Positions 28,563 to 37,669 of a stretch of 64,000 nucleotides of DNA are shown here, one piece after another (position 1 is the first letter of the stretch; each line of letters starts with the position of its first letter). The stretch is from NCBI GenBank assembly GCA_022648685.1, contig JALCMW010000008.1, forward strand, positions 1 to 64,000. Reading direction: 5' to 3'. Under the pieces are notes generated by a model, which was given only the letters and a program-made list of their open reading frames with translations, was not told the origin of the DNA and did no database searches. A program made the position numbers and the translations under genes. This stretch comes from Bacteroidales bacterium. Lineage in GTDB: Bacteria > Bacteroidota > Bacteroidia > Bacteroidales > UBA932.

Positions 28563-30802
28563 GTTTTTCCCAATTCACACAGCATGATTATGAAGTCATT
28601 GCACGGGAATATGCCGACCTGAAAGAATCGGCACGGAAAAGGTGCGCCGATGAAGACGAACTGGAAATCGTACAGAAAGCATTCGATTTTGCCAACGAGG
28701 CGCATAAGAATGTCAGGAGACGATCAGGAGAACCTTACATCCTGCATCCGATTGCCGTTGCGAAAATCGTAGTCGGCGACATCGGCCTAGGCTATAAATC
28801 CATTTCCGCGGCACTCCTGCACGATGTTGTGGAAGACACCGATTACACGGTGGAAGACATCCGCAATCTGTTCGGGGACAAGATAGCCTCCTTGGTCGAA
28901 GGCTTGACCAAAATCAAAACCGTCCTTGACAACGAGGACAAAAACAGACAGAACAGTGTCTATTCCGAAAGCCTGCAGGCCGAGAATTTCAAGAGAATAC
29001 TTCTTACACTCAACGACGATGTCAGGGTAGTTCTCATCAAACTTGCCGACCGCCTGCACAACTGCAGGACGATCGAATATATGCCTGAATACAAAAGGGA
29101 CAAGATACTGAGCGAGACGATGTTCATTTTCATCCCGCTCGCCCACAGGCTGGGTCTTTACGAAGTAAAATCCGAGATGGAAAACATCTGGCTTAAATAT
29201 AAGGAACCCGATGCGTTCAATTCCATCACGCAAAGGATAAACAGGGATATCAATGACAAGGAAAAGGAGATAAACGATTTCGTGGAACCGATACGTGATG
29301 CTTTGAACGAATCCGGTTTCGATTTCACCATTGCAAGGCGTGTGAAATCTCCATATTCGATATGGCACAAAATGCAGACGAAAAATCTGACTTTCGAACA
29401 AATATATGACCTGTATGCCATAAGGATAATATTCACACCTTCGAATAAGTCCGGCGAAAGCGAAAGGGACCAGTGTTACCATGTATTCTCGATAGTGACA
29501 GGAATCTATAGATATAAGCCAGAAAGGGTGCGGGATTGGGTGAAGCATCCTAAAAGCAACGGGTACGAAGCTCTCCACTGTACTTTAATGAGCCAGACCG
29601 GCATATGGATAGAACTTCAGATCCGGACCAAGAGGATGGATGACATAGCCGAAAAGGGAATTGCTGCACACTGGGCTTACAAAAAGGACGGTTATCTTGC
29701 CGAGAATGACAGCGAGATGGACAAATGGCTTGCTAAAGTCAAGGAAATCCTCGTCAATCCGGATGTCAATGCATTGGAGCTTCTGGATATAATACATAAC
29801 GATCTCACTACCACCGAGATAACGGTATTTACACCAAAAGGGGAACAGAAATCGGTACAGAAAGGATCTACGGTCCTGGATTTCGCTTATCAGATACATA
29901 CTGCAATAGGAAACGGAGCTATTGCGGCAAAAGTCAATATGAAACTTGTCCCGCTGTCACATATTCTCAAATCGGGCGACCAGGTGGAAATAATCACTGC
30001 CGAAGGCGAGCATCCGAAACGTGAATGGCTTCAGTTTCTGAAAACACGCCATGCCAGAAATATGGTAATGGATTATTTCAAGGGTGAACGCAAGGATACG
30101 GTAATTTTCGGGGAAAAGACTTTGGAAGAGCAGCTCCAGACTCTCGGATATAAGAAAAGCAATGAAATAATAATACAACTGATTAATACATATCATCTGA
30201 AAAATGCAGAAGAACTGTATTTCCGCATAGGTATGGGCATCATCAAGCTGAATGAACTGTCAAAGATTCTGTCACTTGTCGACGGCAAGACGTCCCGAAG
30301 CTGGTCATTTCCATGGTTTAGAAAAGACAGGGAAAAGCAGGCTAAAGAAAGTTTCGTAATAAACGGAAACGATTCAGATGGTCGCAAATATATCATAGCG
30401 ACTTGCTGCAATCCGATACCCGGAGATCCCGTTATCGGATTTCTGGCTCCGGACGGTTCCGTAACCGTTCACAAAAAGACTTGCAGCGTTGCTGAAAGTA
30501 TTGCATCAAAACATGGTGACTGGGTTGTTGTTCCGCAATGGGAAGTACCTGCCGAAGAAAAATCTTTCCCTGTAAGGCTGATGATAAAAGGTCTGGACAG
30601 GATAGGACTGCTGAATGAAATTTCACGTTATATATCCCTTGTAATGGGTGTAAATATGCGCGCCGTTTACCTTGGGACCGATGAAGGTATTTTCGAAGGA
30701 TATATTGATTTGTATGTACACGATAAAGATGCCCTTGAGCGCATGATAAGGAAACTTAATTCGATAGAAGGCATCCAAAGCGTTATTAGAACCGAAATTT
30801 GA
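28559..30802 (+). CDS. Bifunctional (p)ppGpp synthetase/hydrolase, RelA/SpoT homologue
   Basis: Protein of 747 residues. Hydrolase HD domain with RRSGEPYILHPIAVA (H63) and ALLHDVVEDTDYT (H88, D89, E92, D93) plus LIKLADRLHN: all the metal-binding residues are present, so hydrolysis should be active. Synthetase domain with RVKSPYSIWHKM and IELQIRTKRMDDIAEKGIAAHW. Then TGS (ITVFTPKGEQKSV), a helical/zinc-like region with CCNPIPGDPVIGF, and C-terminal ACT (RLMIKGLDRIGLLNEI). It makes and degrades ppGpp in response to starvation. It is coupled to the YihY gene and followed by a lipoprotein gene after one base. Confidence 0.96.
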   Translation: MSFSQFTQHDYEVIAREYADLKESARKRCADEDELEIVQKAFDFANEAHKNVRRRSGEPYILHPIAVAKIVVGDIGLGYKSISAALLHDVVEDTDYTVEDIRNLFGDKIASLVEGLTKIKTVLDNEDKNRQNSVYSESLQAENFKRILLTLNDDVRVVLIKLADRLHNCRTIEYMPEYKRDKILSETMFIFIPLAHRLGLYEVKSEMENIWLKYKEPDAFNSITQRINRDINDKEKEINDFVEPIRDALNESGFDFTIARRVKSPYSIWHKMQTKNLTFEQIYDLYAIRIIFTPSNKSGESERDQCYHVFSIVTGIYRYKPERVRDWVKHPKSNGYEALHCTLMSQTGIWIELQIRTKRMDDIAEKGIAAHWAYKKDGYLAENDSEMDKWLAKVKEILVNPDVNALELLDIIHNDLTTTEITVFTPKGEQKSVQKGSTVLDFAYQIHTAIGNGAIAAKVNMKLVPLSHILKSGDQVEIITAEGEHPKREWLQFLKTRHARNMVMDYFKGERKDTVIFGEKTLEEQLQTLGYKKSNEIIIQLINTYHLKNAEELYFRIGMGIIKLNELSKILSLVDGKTSRSWSFPWFRKDREKQAKESFVINGNDSDGRKYIIATCCNPIPGDPVIGFLAPDGSVTVHKKTCSVAESIASKHGDWVVVPQWEVPAEEKSFPVRLMIKGLDRIGLLNEISRYISLVMGVNMRAVYLGTDEGIFEGYIDLYVHDKDALERMIRKLNSIEGIQSVIRTEI

Positions 30803-30803
30803 T

Positions 30804-32594
30804 ATGAAAAAATCCATATTGATTCCTTTGGTCCCCGTCGGACTTATTCTGGGCACGATGTTTTTTTCCCCGTCATGTGCAAATACCACCACGCCTCCCA
30901 GCGGAGGGCCTAAAGATACCATTCCTCCCGTATTGGTAAGGGTGGAACCGAAGCCGGGTTCCGTGAATGTTCCGGTGCATGATACAAGGGTCATTTTCAG
31001 TTTTGATGAATATGTAACAGTAAAGGATCAGAATTGCATATTTCTCTCCCCTCCTCTTGCAAAACAGCCTAAGTACAAAATCAAAGGCAAGAATGTAATA
31101 GTTTATTTCGAATCGGACCTTATGCCCAATACGACTTACGCTTTGGATATAACGGGGGCTATCGCGGATAATAACGAAGGAAACAAGTATCCCGGATTCA
31201 CGGAAACATTTTCCACGGGATCATCTTTGGATTCGATGATGCTGACCGGGATTGTCCAGGATTGTAAAACCCTTTTGCCGGTAAAGGCTGCTACTGTTAT
31301 GTTGTATAAGGATCAAAGCGATTCGGCTGTTTTCAAGCATCGTCCCGCCGCTGCGGTCAAAACCGATGATTGGGGATTTTTCTGTCTGAGAAACATAAAG
31401 GATACGGTTTATAGGTTGTATGCAATAAAAGATGAAAATCATAACAATATCTATGACCCTGATAATGAACGTATCGCATTTTACGATAGCATTGTGAAGC
31501 CGTCCGTTAAGGTCAACGATTCAATTCCCGAATTAAGAAAATACGACATGACGGATACGCTGCTATGCCTTGCAAGAAAAGCTCCCTATGAACTCAATAT
31601 GTTCAGGGACAAGCCATCCAAGCAAATGATCGTAAACAAGGTGCGTTTTGCCGACCGTGCAGCTTACATAACATTCATGGCACCTGGCGCAAAAATAGAT
31701 TCCATGTGGATCAGGAACCTGAATCCCAAGCGGCTGATGACGGAATTCAATGTTGAGAAGGACAGTATGGAAATTTGGATCAACGATCAAAGAAAGATGC
31801 CGGATACACTTCATCTGTTCGTGAACTATCACAAAACGGATTCATTGGGCATACTCTCCCCCGCAACCGAAGAAGTGAGACTGGCCATGGAGAAGAAATC
31901 CGCTTCCGGAAGGATTTCAAGGAGGAATATAAAGCATGAGGATACCACATGCGTCATGACGGCGACGGCAAAGCCTGAAACCGTCGAGCAATACGGTTTC
32001 AGCCTGGAATTCAAATACCCTTTGATCAAGGCTGATTTCGATTCCCTGCAATTTTCTTATATAAATCCGCGCCAGCAGGAATACAAAGGAGGATTTGTCG
32101 TTACCAGGGATCATGAGAATATCAGGAAATATACAGTCAGGCCGAATGTCAAACTCCTGCCGGGATATGATTATATCCTGAAAATTCCATATCGTAAATT
32201 CATGGATATCAACGGCTATTATAACGACAGTACCGAAGTCAAGGTCTCCCTTCCCAAAGATGACGACTTGAGTTCCTTGAAATTGATTATAAAAAACACC
32301 TTCGGGAAAGAATACATAGTTGATATGCTTAATGAAAAACGGGACAAAATAATAAGAAGTTTTATAATTTATAAAGACCAGACCTTGGCGTTTCCGTACC
32401 TTAAAGCAGGGAAATATTCCATCCGTATAACCGAAGATCCAAATGAAAACGGTATCGTGGACAGCGGTAGTCTGCTTGGACACAGGCAACCCGAAAAGGT
32501 GAAATTCTACAAAATAAAAAACAAGGCTCTGATTGACATTCCCGAACGTACCGAACTTGAACAAACAGTCGATCTTTCCGTACTATTCGAATAA
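30804..32594 (+). CDS. Ig-like (Big_5) domain lipoprotein, unknown role
   Basis: Protein of 596 residues. Signal peptide with a lipobox at FFSPSC, then a Pro/Gly linker (PPSGGPKDTIPP), a Big_5-type bacterial Ig-like domain (VLVRVEPKPGSVNVPVHDTRVIF... strands, YALDITGAIADNNEGN), a carboxypeptidase-regulatory-like repeat region (VKTDDWGFFCLRNIKDTVYRLYAIKDENHNNIYDPDNER), and further beta-rich sequence that ends with another such copy (YSIRITEDPNENGIVDSG). The two DENxNxxxD-like loops look calcium-binding. Such lipoproteins are frequent in Bacteroidota envelopes, next to ispG and RSH genes in my recollection, but their job is not known. One base separates it from the RSH gene. Confidence 0.82.
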   Translation: MKKSILIPLVPVGLILGTMFFSPSCANTTTPPSGGPKDTIPPVLVRVEPKPGSVNVPVHDTRVIFSFDEYVTVKDQNCIFLSPPLAKQPKYKIKGKNVIVYFESDLMPNTTYALDITGAIADNNEGNKYPGFTETFSTGSSLDSMMLTGIVQDCKTLLPVKAATVMLYKDQSDSAVFKHRPAAAVKTDDWGFFCLRNIKDTVYRLYAIKDENHNNIYDPDNERIAFYDSIVKPSVKVNDSIPELRKYDMTDTLLCLARKAPYELNMFRDKPSKQMIVNKVRFADRAAYITFMAPGAKIDSMWIRNLNPKRLMTEFNVEKDSMEIWINDQRKMPDTLHLFVNYHKTDSLGILSPATEEVRLAMEKKSASGRISRRNIKHEDTTCVMTATAKPETVEQYGFSLEFKYPLIKADFDSLQFSYINPRQQEYKGGFVVTRDHENIRKYTVRPNVKLLPGYDYILKIPYRKFMDINGYYNDSTEVKVSLPKDDDLSSLKLIIKNTFGKEYIVDMLNEKRDKIIRSFIIYKDQTLAFPYLKAGKYSIRITEDPNENGIVDSGSLLGHRQPEKVKFYKIKNKALIDIPERTELEQTVDLSVLFE

Positions 32595-32599
32595 AAGAG

Positions 32600-33472
32600 A
32601 TGAAAGTAATATTTGCATATATAATTACTGCCGTTATGGCATTGTCCGGCTTTTGCATCACGGGAGCAGCCCAGGAAGATTCCGCCGCGGATTCGATAAT
32701 AACGGTTTCCCCGGATTCCCTTCATGTGCACAGGAAGTTCATGGTGAACGATTACTCTCTCATAGGATTCCAATACGGTGTTTCATTCAACCAGACACAG
32801 TTCAATCCGACAATGAAACAGGCAGCCCTGTTCAATCCCGAATACTTCGGGATCACTTATACCAGATATGGCAAATTGTTCGGCTATATGCCTTATTTCG
32901 GCTTCCAGGCCGGAATAATGTACGGTCATGAGGGATACAAATTCAAACCGGACAAAATCACCGGTGTTTCGGAAAATCTGGAAGGAGCTACCCAGGCGAT
33001 AATGGACGTGGTGGAAATCCCTTTGCTTGCCCAGATGCATGCGGATTTCCTTCATTTCAAGTTAATGGCCGATATCGGAATATACGGGGGCTACCGCATG
33101 AAAATAGAAAGGACGGGGACAGCTGTCGATGAAACCATAAGAAACAATTTCAAAGATACCGACATCCGTTTCGATTATGGTCTGAAGGGAGGAATTGGCT
33201 TCGGTCTTGTATTTGACCCGATAGAAATACATTTCCAGGGGATGGTCAAATATGCATGGTCGTCACTTTATGAACCTGATTACTATAGCCGTTATTATTA
33301 TAGGTTTGCATATCCGCTGGATATCGTATTGACGGCCGGGATAAATTTCCAGCTTACTAGACGCAGCGGCAAGACAAACCGCCAATTGAAAAAGGAAGCA
33401 TACGAGCAAGTTTTCGGAAACGGATCCGGAAAATCCCCGTCAGGGAAAAAATCCGTAGAAAAAGCAGAATAG
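32600..33472 (+). CDS. PorT-like outer-membrane beta-barrel protein
   Basis: Protein of 290 residues. Signal peptide (about 1-24, ending GAAQ), then alternating strands such as LIGFQYGVSFNQTQF, YMPYFGFQAGIMYG, FKLMADIGIYGGYRMKI and YPLDIVLTAGINFQL, typical of a PorT-type small barrel. A charged, lysine-rich tail of about 35 residues follows the last strand, which is unusual for an outer-membrane barrel end and may be periplasmic. It sits 5 bases after the lipoprotein gene and 3 bases before ispG. Membership in the type IX secretion accessory PorT group is only an inference. Confidence 0.65.
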   Translation: MKVIFAYIITAVMALSGFCITGAAQEDSAADSIITVSPDSLHVHRKFMVNDYSLIGFQYGVSFNQTQFNPTMKQAALFNPEYFGITYTRYGKLFGYMPYFGFQAGIMYGHEGYKFKPDKITGVSENLEGATQAIMDVVEIPLLAQMHADFLHFKLMADIGIYGGYRMKIERTGTAVDETIRNNFKDTDIRFDYGLKGGIGFGLVFDPIEIHFQGMVKYAWSSLYEPDYYSRYYYRFAYPLDIVLTAGINFQLTRRSGKTNRQLKKEAYEQVFGNGSGKSPSGKKSVEKAE

Positions 33473-33475
33473 ATA

Positions 33476-34819
33476 ATGAAAACATTAACGGTAAAAGCGG
33501 GAGGTATTCTGATAGGCGGAGGCAACCCGATCGTTGTCCAGACAATGTGCAATACCCACACTTACGATATAGAGAAAACCGTGTCACAATGCATGGCGAT
33601 GGAAAAGGCCGGAGCACAGATGATAAGGATAACGGTACCCGGACTCTCCGATGTCTCCAATATAAGACGCATCAAGGAAATACTTTTGTCACGCGGCATA
33701 GCCACTCCTATAGTAGCCGATATCCATTTCTCATCCGATACGGCAATTGCCGTAGCTCCTTTTGTCGATAAGGTCAGGATAAATCCAGGGAATTTCCATC
33801 GGGACCATCGGGAAGCAAGGAATCGTTTTTCCATATTGCTTGATGTATGCAGACGGTACGGAACGGCAATAAGAATAGGATTGAACCATGGTTCTCTGGG
33901 TGAATATATCACTTCACTTTACGGCAACACTCCACTTGCCATGGCAAAGGCCGCAATGGAATGGATAAATATGTGCATTGATGCTGATTTCCATAATGTT
34001 GTAGTATCTCTCAAGTCAAGTAACACTATTGTTATGGTTGAAGCTTACCGTGAATTGGTGAGGGAAATGAAAGAAAAGAAAGTGATTTTCCCTTTGCATG
34101 TAGGTGTGACCGAAGCCGGAAACGGAGATTCCGGAAGGATCAAGTCTGCAGTAGGCATATCGGCATTGCTTTCCGAAGGCATAGGAGATACGATACGTGT
34201 CTCTCTTACTGAAGATCCTGTAAATGAGATCCCTGTGGCAAAGTATCTGGCAGACAGATATGACAGGAAACTGTTTTCTTCCATGACAGGTTTTTCAGTA
34301 AACGGAAAAACAGCCGTTGCGCAATACTCTTCGCCTTCAAGGGAGAGATTGCTTTTGGATGCTTCTTGCGATTTCGGCAAAAGATTGCTTGATAAAGAGC
34401 TGGATGAAGTGGAATTCCACGGGACATATACAGGGAATGACGGTAAATCCGTATCCGTCGAAGAATCAGGTTTCGGAAAATATTTGTCCGACGAATTGCT
34501 TCAGGCTGCAAGACGCCGGTTTTACAAACCGGAATATATCGCTTGTCCCGGATGCGGAAGAACCATGTATGATCTCCAGTCGGCTTTCGATGAAGTGAAG
34601 AAAAAGACTGCACACATGAAAAATGTAGTGATAGCCGTGATGGGTTGCATTGTCAATGGCCCAGGGGAAATGGCCGACGCCGATTGGGGCTATGTAGGGG
34701 AAGGTAATCACAAAGTTTCCATATATCACAAAAACAAACCTGTTGCAAGGCATATAGAAGATACGGAAGCTGTAGACAGACTTTTGGAATTGATAAAAGA
34801 GGATCAATCTAGGAAATAA
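33476..34819 (+). CDS. ispG: 4-hydroxy-3-methylbut-2-enyl diphosphate synthase, compact type
   Basis: Protein of 447 residues. The N-terminal TIM barrel (GGNPIVVQTMCNTHTYD, MIRITVPGLSD, VADIHFSSDTA, VRINPGNF) is followed by the iron-sulfur domain with ACPGCGRTMYDLQ and VMGCIVNGPGEMADADWGYVG, which holds the cluster cysteines. The enzyme makes HMBPP in the non-mevalonate isoprenoid pathway. The C-terminal block resembles the long, insert-bearing IspG of plants, Chlamydia and Bacteroidota, but the protein is far shorter than the roughly 600-residue forms I recall from Bacteroides, so the central insert (about 270-365) is mostly missing. It is the last gene of the run starting at ligA and overlaps the CBS protein gene by 11 bases. 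Confidence 0.92.
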   Translation: MKTLTVKAGGILIGGGNPIVVQTMCNTHTYDIEKTVSQCMAMEKAGAQMIRITVPGLSDVSNIRRIKEILLSRGIATPIVADIHFSSDTAIAVAPFVDKVRINPGNFHRDHREARNRFSILLDVCRRYGTAIRIGLNHGSLGEYITSLYGNTPLAMAKAAMEWINMCIDADFHNVVVSLKSSNTIVMVEAYRELVREMKEKKVIFPLHVGVTEAGNGDSGRIKSAVGISALLSEGIGDTIRVSLTEDPVNEIPVAKYLADRYDRKLFSSMTGFSVNGKTAVAQYSSPSRERLLLDASCDFGKRLLDKELDEVEFHGTYTGNDGKSVSVEESGFGKYLSDELLQAARRRFYKPEYIACPGCGRTMYDLQSAFDEVKKKTAHMKNVVIAVMGCIVNGPGEMADADWGYVGEGNHKVSIYHKNKPVARHIEDTEAVDRLLELIKEDQSRK

Positions 34820-36104
34820 CCGGCGGCTTGCCGTCTTTTGTGACGATGACTTTGTCGATGCGTGCACCGTCCATATCCGCCACTTCGAATGTGAATCCTT
34901 TCCAGTCCACTTTCTCCCCTTCCACAGGAACATGCTCTGCGATTTCCATAATGAGTCCTCCCACAGTCGAGAAATCATAATCTTCCATCGATTCATCCAG
35001 ATCGAAATGCGTAAGGAAATCATATATGGAACATTGTCCGTCCACAAACCATCCGTTGCCATCTTTACGCGCCACTATGTCCGGTTCTTTCTGATGGCTG
35101 TTGCTGACGTTGCCGACAAGGGCGTCAAGTATGTCTTTCAAAGAAATGATCCCGGACAATGAACCGAACTCGTCACAGACCAAAGCTCTGTTTATCTTCT
35201 CAGCCTTCATATTCTCCAGGACGTTGTACACGTTCATGTTCTCGTGGAAATATATGGGTTCTTTCATTGTAGCTTTAAGATTGAAGGTCTTGTTGCTTCC
35301 TATTATCACCACATAATCTTTCAACGACAATACGCCTTCCACATGGTCCATATCGCCGTCAACTACCGGATATTGTTCGAAAATGTTGTTTTCTATCGTT
35401 TTTTTTATCTGGTTTTCCGTCATGTTGATGTCAAGACAGACAATGTCATCCCTGAGAGTCATTATATTGCTTACGCTCAGGTCTCCCAAGGTGAATACCC
35501 TGTCGACGATACTACGTTCGAGTTCGGTTACTTCTCCGTCCTGCGTACCTTCCCTTATGATGGATTTGATTTCTTCTTCAGTCACATTTGCTACCTGATC
35601 CTTAATACCAAGATGTCTGACGATAAATGCAGTGCTCCTGGCCAGCGCCAAGACGATAGGTTTTGCCAGCCAAGAAAAAAAGCTCATGAATCCTGACATT
35701 CTTTCAGCCGCCTTTTCAGGATTTGCCATTGCGATTCTCTTCGGTACAAGTTCTCCGAAAAGAATACTGAAATACATTACTATGAGGACTATTATGGCTT
35801 TTGCCAGGACATTTGCCATGCCTGAAGCTATACCGAACCTTACGAAAAAGCCGGCGAAACTTTCAGCTATGGAAGCCCCGGAAAAGATACCTGTAAGAAT
35901 ACCGACAAGAGTTATTCCGACCTGTACGGTGGAAAGGAATTTGTCAGTATCCCTGGTCAATTTCAAAGCCTTTCCGGCGGATTTGTCGCCTTGATCAGCA
36001 TCGGATTTCAGTTTGCTCTTCCTGACAGAAATCATTGCGATTTCCGCCATGGAAAAAATCCCGTTCAGAAAGATCAGGATGAGTATGACTAAGGCTTCGG
36101 CCAT
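34809..36104 (-). CDS. CNNM/HlyC-CorC type membrane protein with CBS domains
   Basis: Protein of 431 residues. An N-terminal DUF21/CNNM membrane domain (about 1-170, opening LILIFLNGIFSMAEIAMISVRKSKL) is followed by two CBS domains (IMTLRDDIVCLDINMTENQ and IYFHENMNVYNVLENMKAEK through VCDEFGSLSGIISLKDI) and a C-terminal CorC_HlyC domain with DFSTVGGLIMEIAEHVP. The family is tied to magnesium or cation homeostasis; the old name hemolysin is misleading. It is followed 3 bases upstream by psd, on the same strand. Confidence 0.94.
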   Translation of the reverse strand: MAEALVILILIFLNGIFSMAEIAMISVRKSKLKSDADQGDKSAGKALKLTRDTDKFLSTVQVGITLVGILTGIFSGASIAESFAGFFVRFGIASGMANVLAKAIIVLIVMYFSILFGELVPKRIAMANPEKAAERMSGFMSFFSWLAKPIVLALARSTAFIVRHLGIKDQVANVTEEEIKSIIREGTQDGEVTELERSIVDRVFTLGDLSVSNIMTLRDDIVCLDINMTENQIKKTIENNIFEQYPVVDGDMDHVEGVLSLKDYVVIIGSNKTFNLKATMKEPIYFHENMNVYNVLENMKAEKINRALVCDEFGSLSGIISLKDILDALVGNVSNSHQKEPDIVARKDGNGWFVDGQCSIYDFLTHFDLDESMEDYDFSTVGGLIMEIAEHVPVEGEKVDWKGFTFEVADMDGARIDKVIVTKDGKPPVIS

Positions 36105-36107
36105 ATT

Positions 36108-36761
36108 TTACTTGAGCACGGCAATCACAGATTCACACGCTCTTACAGGATCGCCCAGCTTAACTTTGATATCTGCATCCAAAGGCAGGTAAATATCTAT
36201 TCTGGAACCGAACTTTATTATTCCGCATTGCTCGCCGCATGATTCGCACTCCCCTTCTGTCGCATAACAAACTATCCTTCTTGCGAATGTCCCTGCAATC
36301 TGTTTAAAGAATATTTCTCCGAAGGGTGTCCGCATTCCTATGGACGAATGTTCATTCTTTTCCGAGGCTTTCGGAAGAAAAGCCAAGGCGTATTTTCCAG
36401 GATGGTATTTATAATATGTTATTTTTCCGGTAACAGGCCAGAAATTGGCGTGCACATCGAAGAAATCCATATAAATCGAAACTTGTATGCAGTCCCTTTT
36501 CAGGTATTCGGGTTCGTAAACCTGTTTTATGATGACAATCTTTCCGTCGGCTACTGAAGTAACAAAGTTGCTTTCATCCTTTTTATTGCGTTTCGGGACT
36601 CTGAAAAACCAAGTTACGAACAGCATGAACATCGTCAATAATGAGGCCAGAGGTATGGAAATCCATTTGAGGTGTATAAAATGCACGGATAAAAATGAAA
36701 GCAAAAGACAAGACACCCATACACCGGTAATACTGCCATATGAATTTTTATCGATTTTCAT
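36108..36761 (-). CDS. psd: Phosphatidylserine decarboxylase proenzyme, short type
   Basis: Protein of 217 residues. Two N-terminal membrane spans (about 11-55) are followed by the decarboxylase body with DFFDVHANFWPVTG. The self-cleavage Gly-Ser is in IIKFGSRIDIYLP near the C-terminus, which makes the pyruvoyl group; short decarboxylases use FGSR here in place of LGST. It converts phosphatidylserine to phosphatidylethanolamine at the inner membrane. It lies 66 bases after cdsA on the same strand, giving a phospholipid pair (CdsA makes CDP-diacylglycerol, Psd completes PE), together with ftsH and rsfS. Confidence 0.95.
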   Translation of the reverse strand: MKIDKNSYGSITGVWVSCLLLSFLSVHFIHLKWISIPLASLLTMFMLFVTWFFRVPKRNKKDESNFVTSVADGKIVIIKQVYEPEYLKRDCIQVSIYMDFFDVHANFWPVTGKITYYKYHPGKYALAFLPKASEKNEHSSIGMRTPFGEIFFKQIAGTFARRIVCYATEGECESCGEQCGIIKFGSRIDIYLPLDADIKVKLGDPVRACESVIAVLK

Positions 36762-36827
36762 ACCTGAATTATTGGTTCATTAATACAGTTTGCAAATTTA
36801 TGTAAAAAAAATGTAAAATATTTGATT

Positions 36828-37658
36828 CTATATCAAATTCATTAAAATAAGATATACTGCACCGAAAGGTACTGCGAACAAAGTACTGTCGAATCTGTCG
36901 AGCAATCCGCCATGTCCGGGTATTATGCTTCCGGAATCTTTGACATTGAAGTGCCTTTTCCATTGTGATTCGAAAAGATCACCGTAGACGCCCGATACAT
37001 CCATTATTATGGCAAGTATCATGCAGTGGATTACTGGAAATTCAAGCAATCCGAGAAAATGCAGGATAACGGAAGCCAGCATTGCGGATACGAGGCCGCC
37101 CCAGAATCCTATCCATGATTTCTTAGGTGATATGGAAGGGAATAATTTCTTTCCGTACTTTTGGCCAAGTGTGATTCCGGCAATGAAAGCCCCGATGTCG
37201 GAGCACCATATAATAATGAAAAAGCATACCAGAAGCGTTCCGTTCAGCGAGCCGTCACGGTCGATAGCTATAAGATTGGATAACGCCAGAGGAACGGCTA
37301 TATACATCAGTCCGGTATATATGTTTGAAAATCTCCCGAATTCCTTTTTGTCTTTCACATAAAGCGAATTGATCATCACAAGAAAGATAGGAACAAGTGC
37401 GAGAGTCAGGAATTTGATCGGGAGCCGGTAAGCAGATGCAAGGAAAACAAGGATAAACAAAATTACTCCTGCGGAAATTGCCAGAATACGGGAAAATTTG
37501 TAAAGATTCCCCATTGTCATCCGATAGAATTCCGACATCATTCCTATCAGTATAAGAATGATCAGACCCGCAAACAAGAATTTGTTCAGCAGCAGACAGG
37601 ACAGCATCACTACAATAAACCCTATGCCGGATAGTGTCCTGACGATAACGTTATTCAT
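36828..37658 (-). CDS. cdsA: Phosphatidate cytidylyltransferase
   Basis: Protein of 276 residues with about eight hydrophobic spans. It carries the full C-terminal signature SQWKRHFNVKDSGSIIPGHG followed by GLLDRFDS, which defines CDP-diglyceride synthetases. The enzyme makes CDP-diacylglycerol from phosphatidate and CTP at the inner membrane, the branch point for phosphatidylserine and phosphatidylglycerol. It starts 11 bases after the ftsH stop and precedes psd, so it is likely in the rsfS-ftsH-cdsA-psd operon. Confidence 0.97.
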   Translation of the reverse strand: MNNVIVRTLSGIGFIVVMLSCLLLNKFLFAGLIILILIGMMSEFYRMTMGNLYKFSRILAISAGVILFILVFLASAYRLPIKFLTLALVPIFLVMINSLYVKDKKEFGRFSNIYTGLMYIAVPLALSNLIAIDRDGSLNGTLLVCFFIIIWCSDIGAFIAGITLGQKYGKKLFPSISPKKSWIGFWGGLVSAMLASVILHFLGLLEFPVIHCMILAIIMDVSGVYGDLFESQWKRHFNVKDSGSIIPGHGGLLDRFDSTLFAVPFGAVYLILMNLI

Positions 37659-37669
37659 TTTCGGTTATA

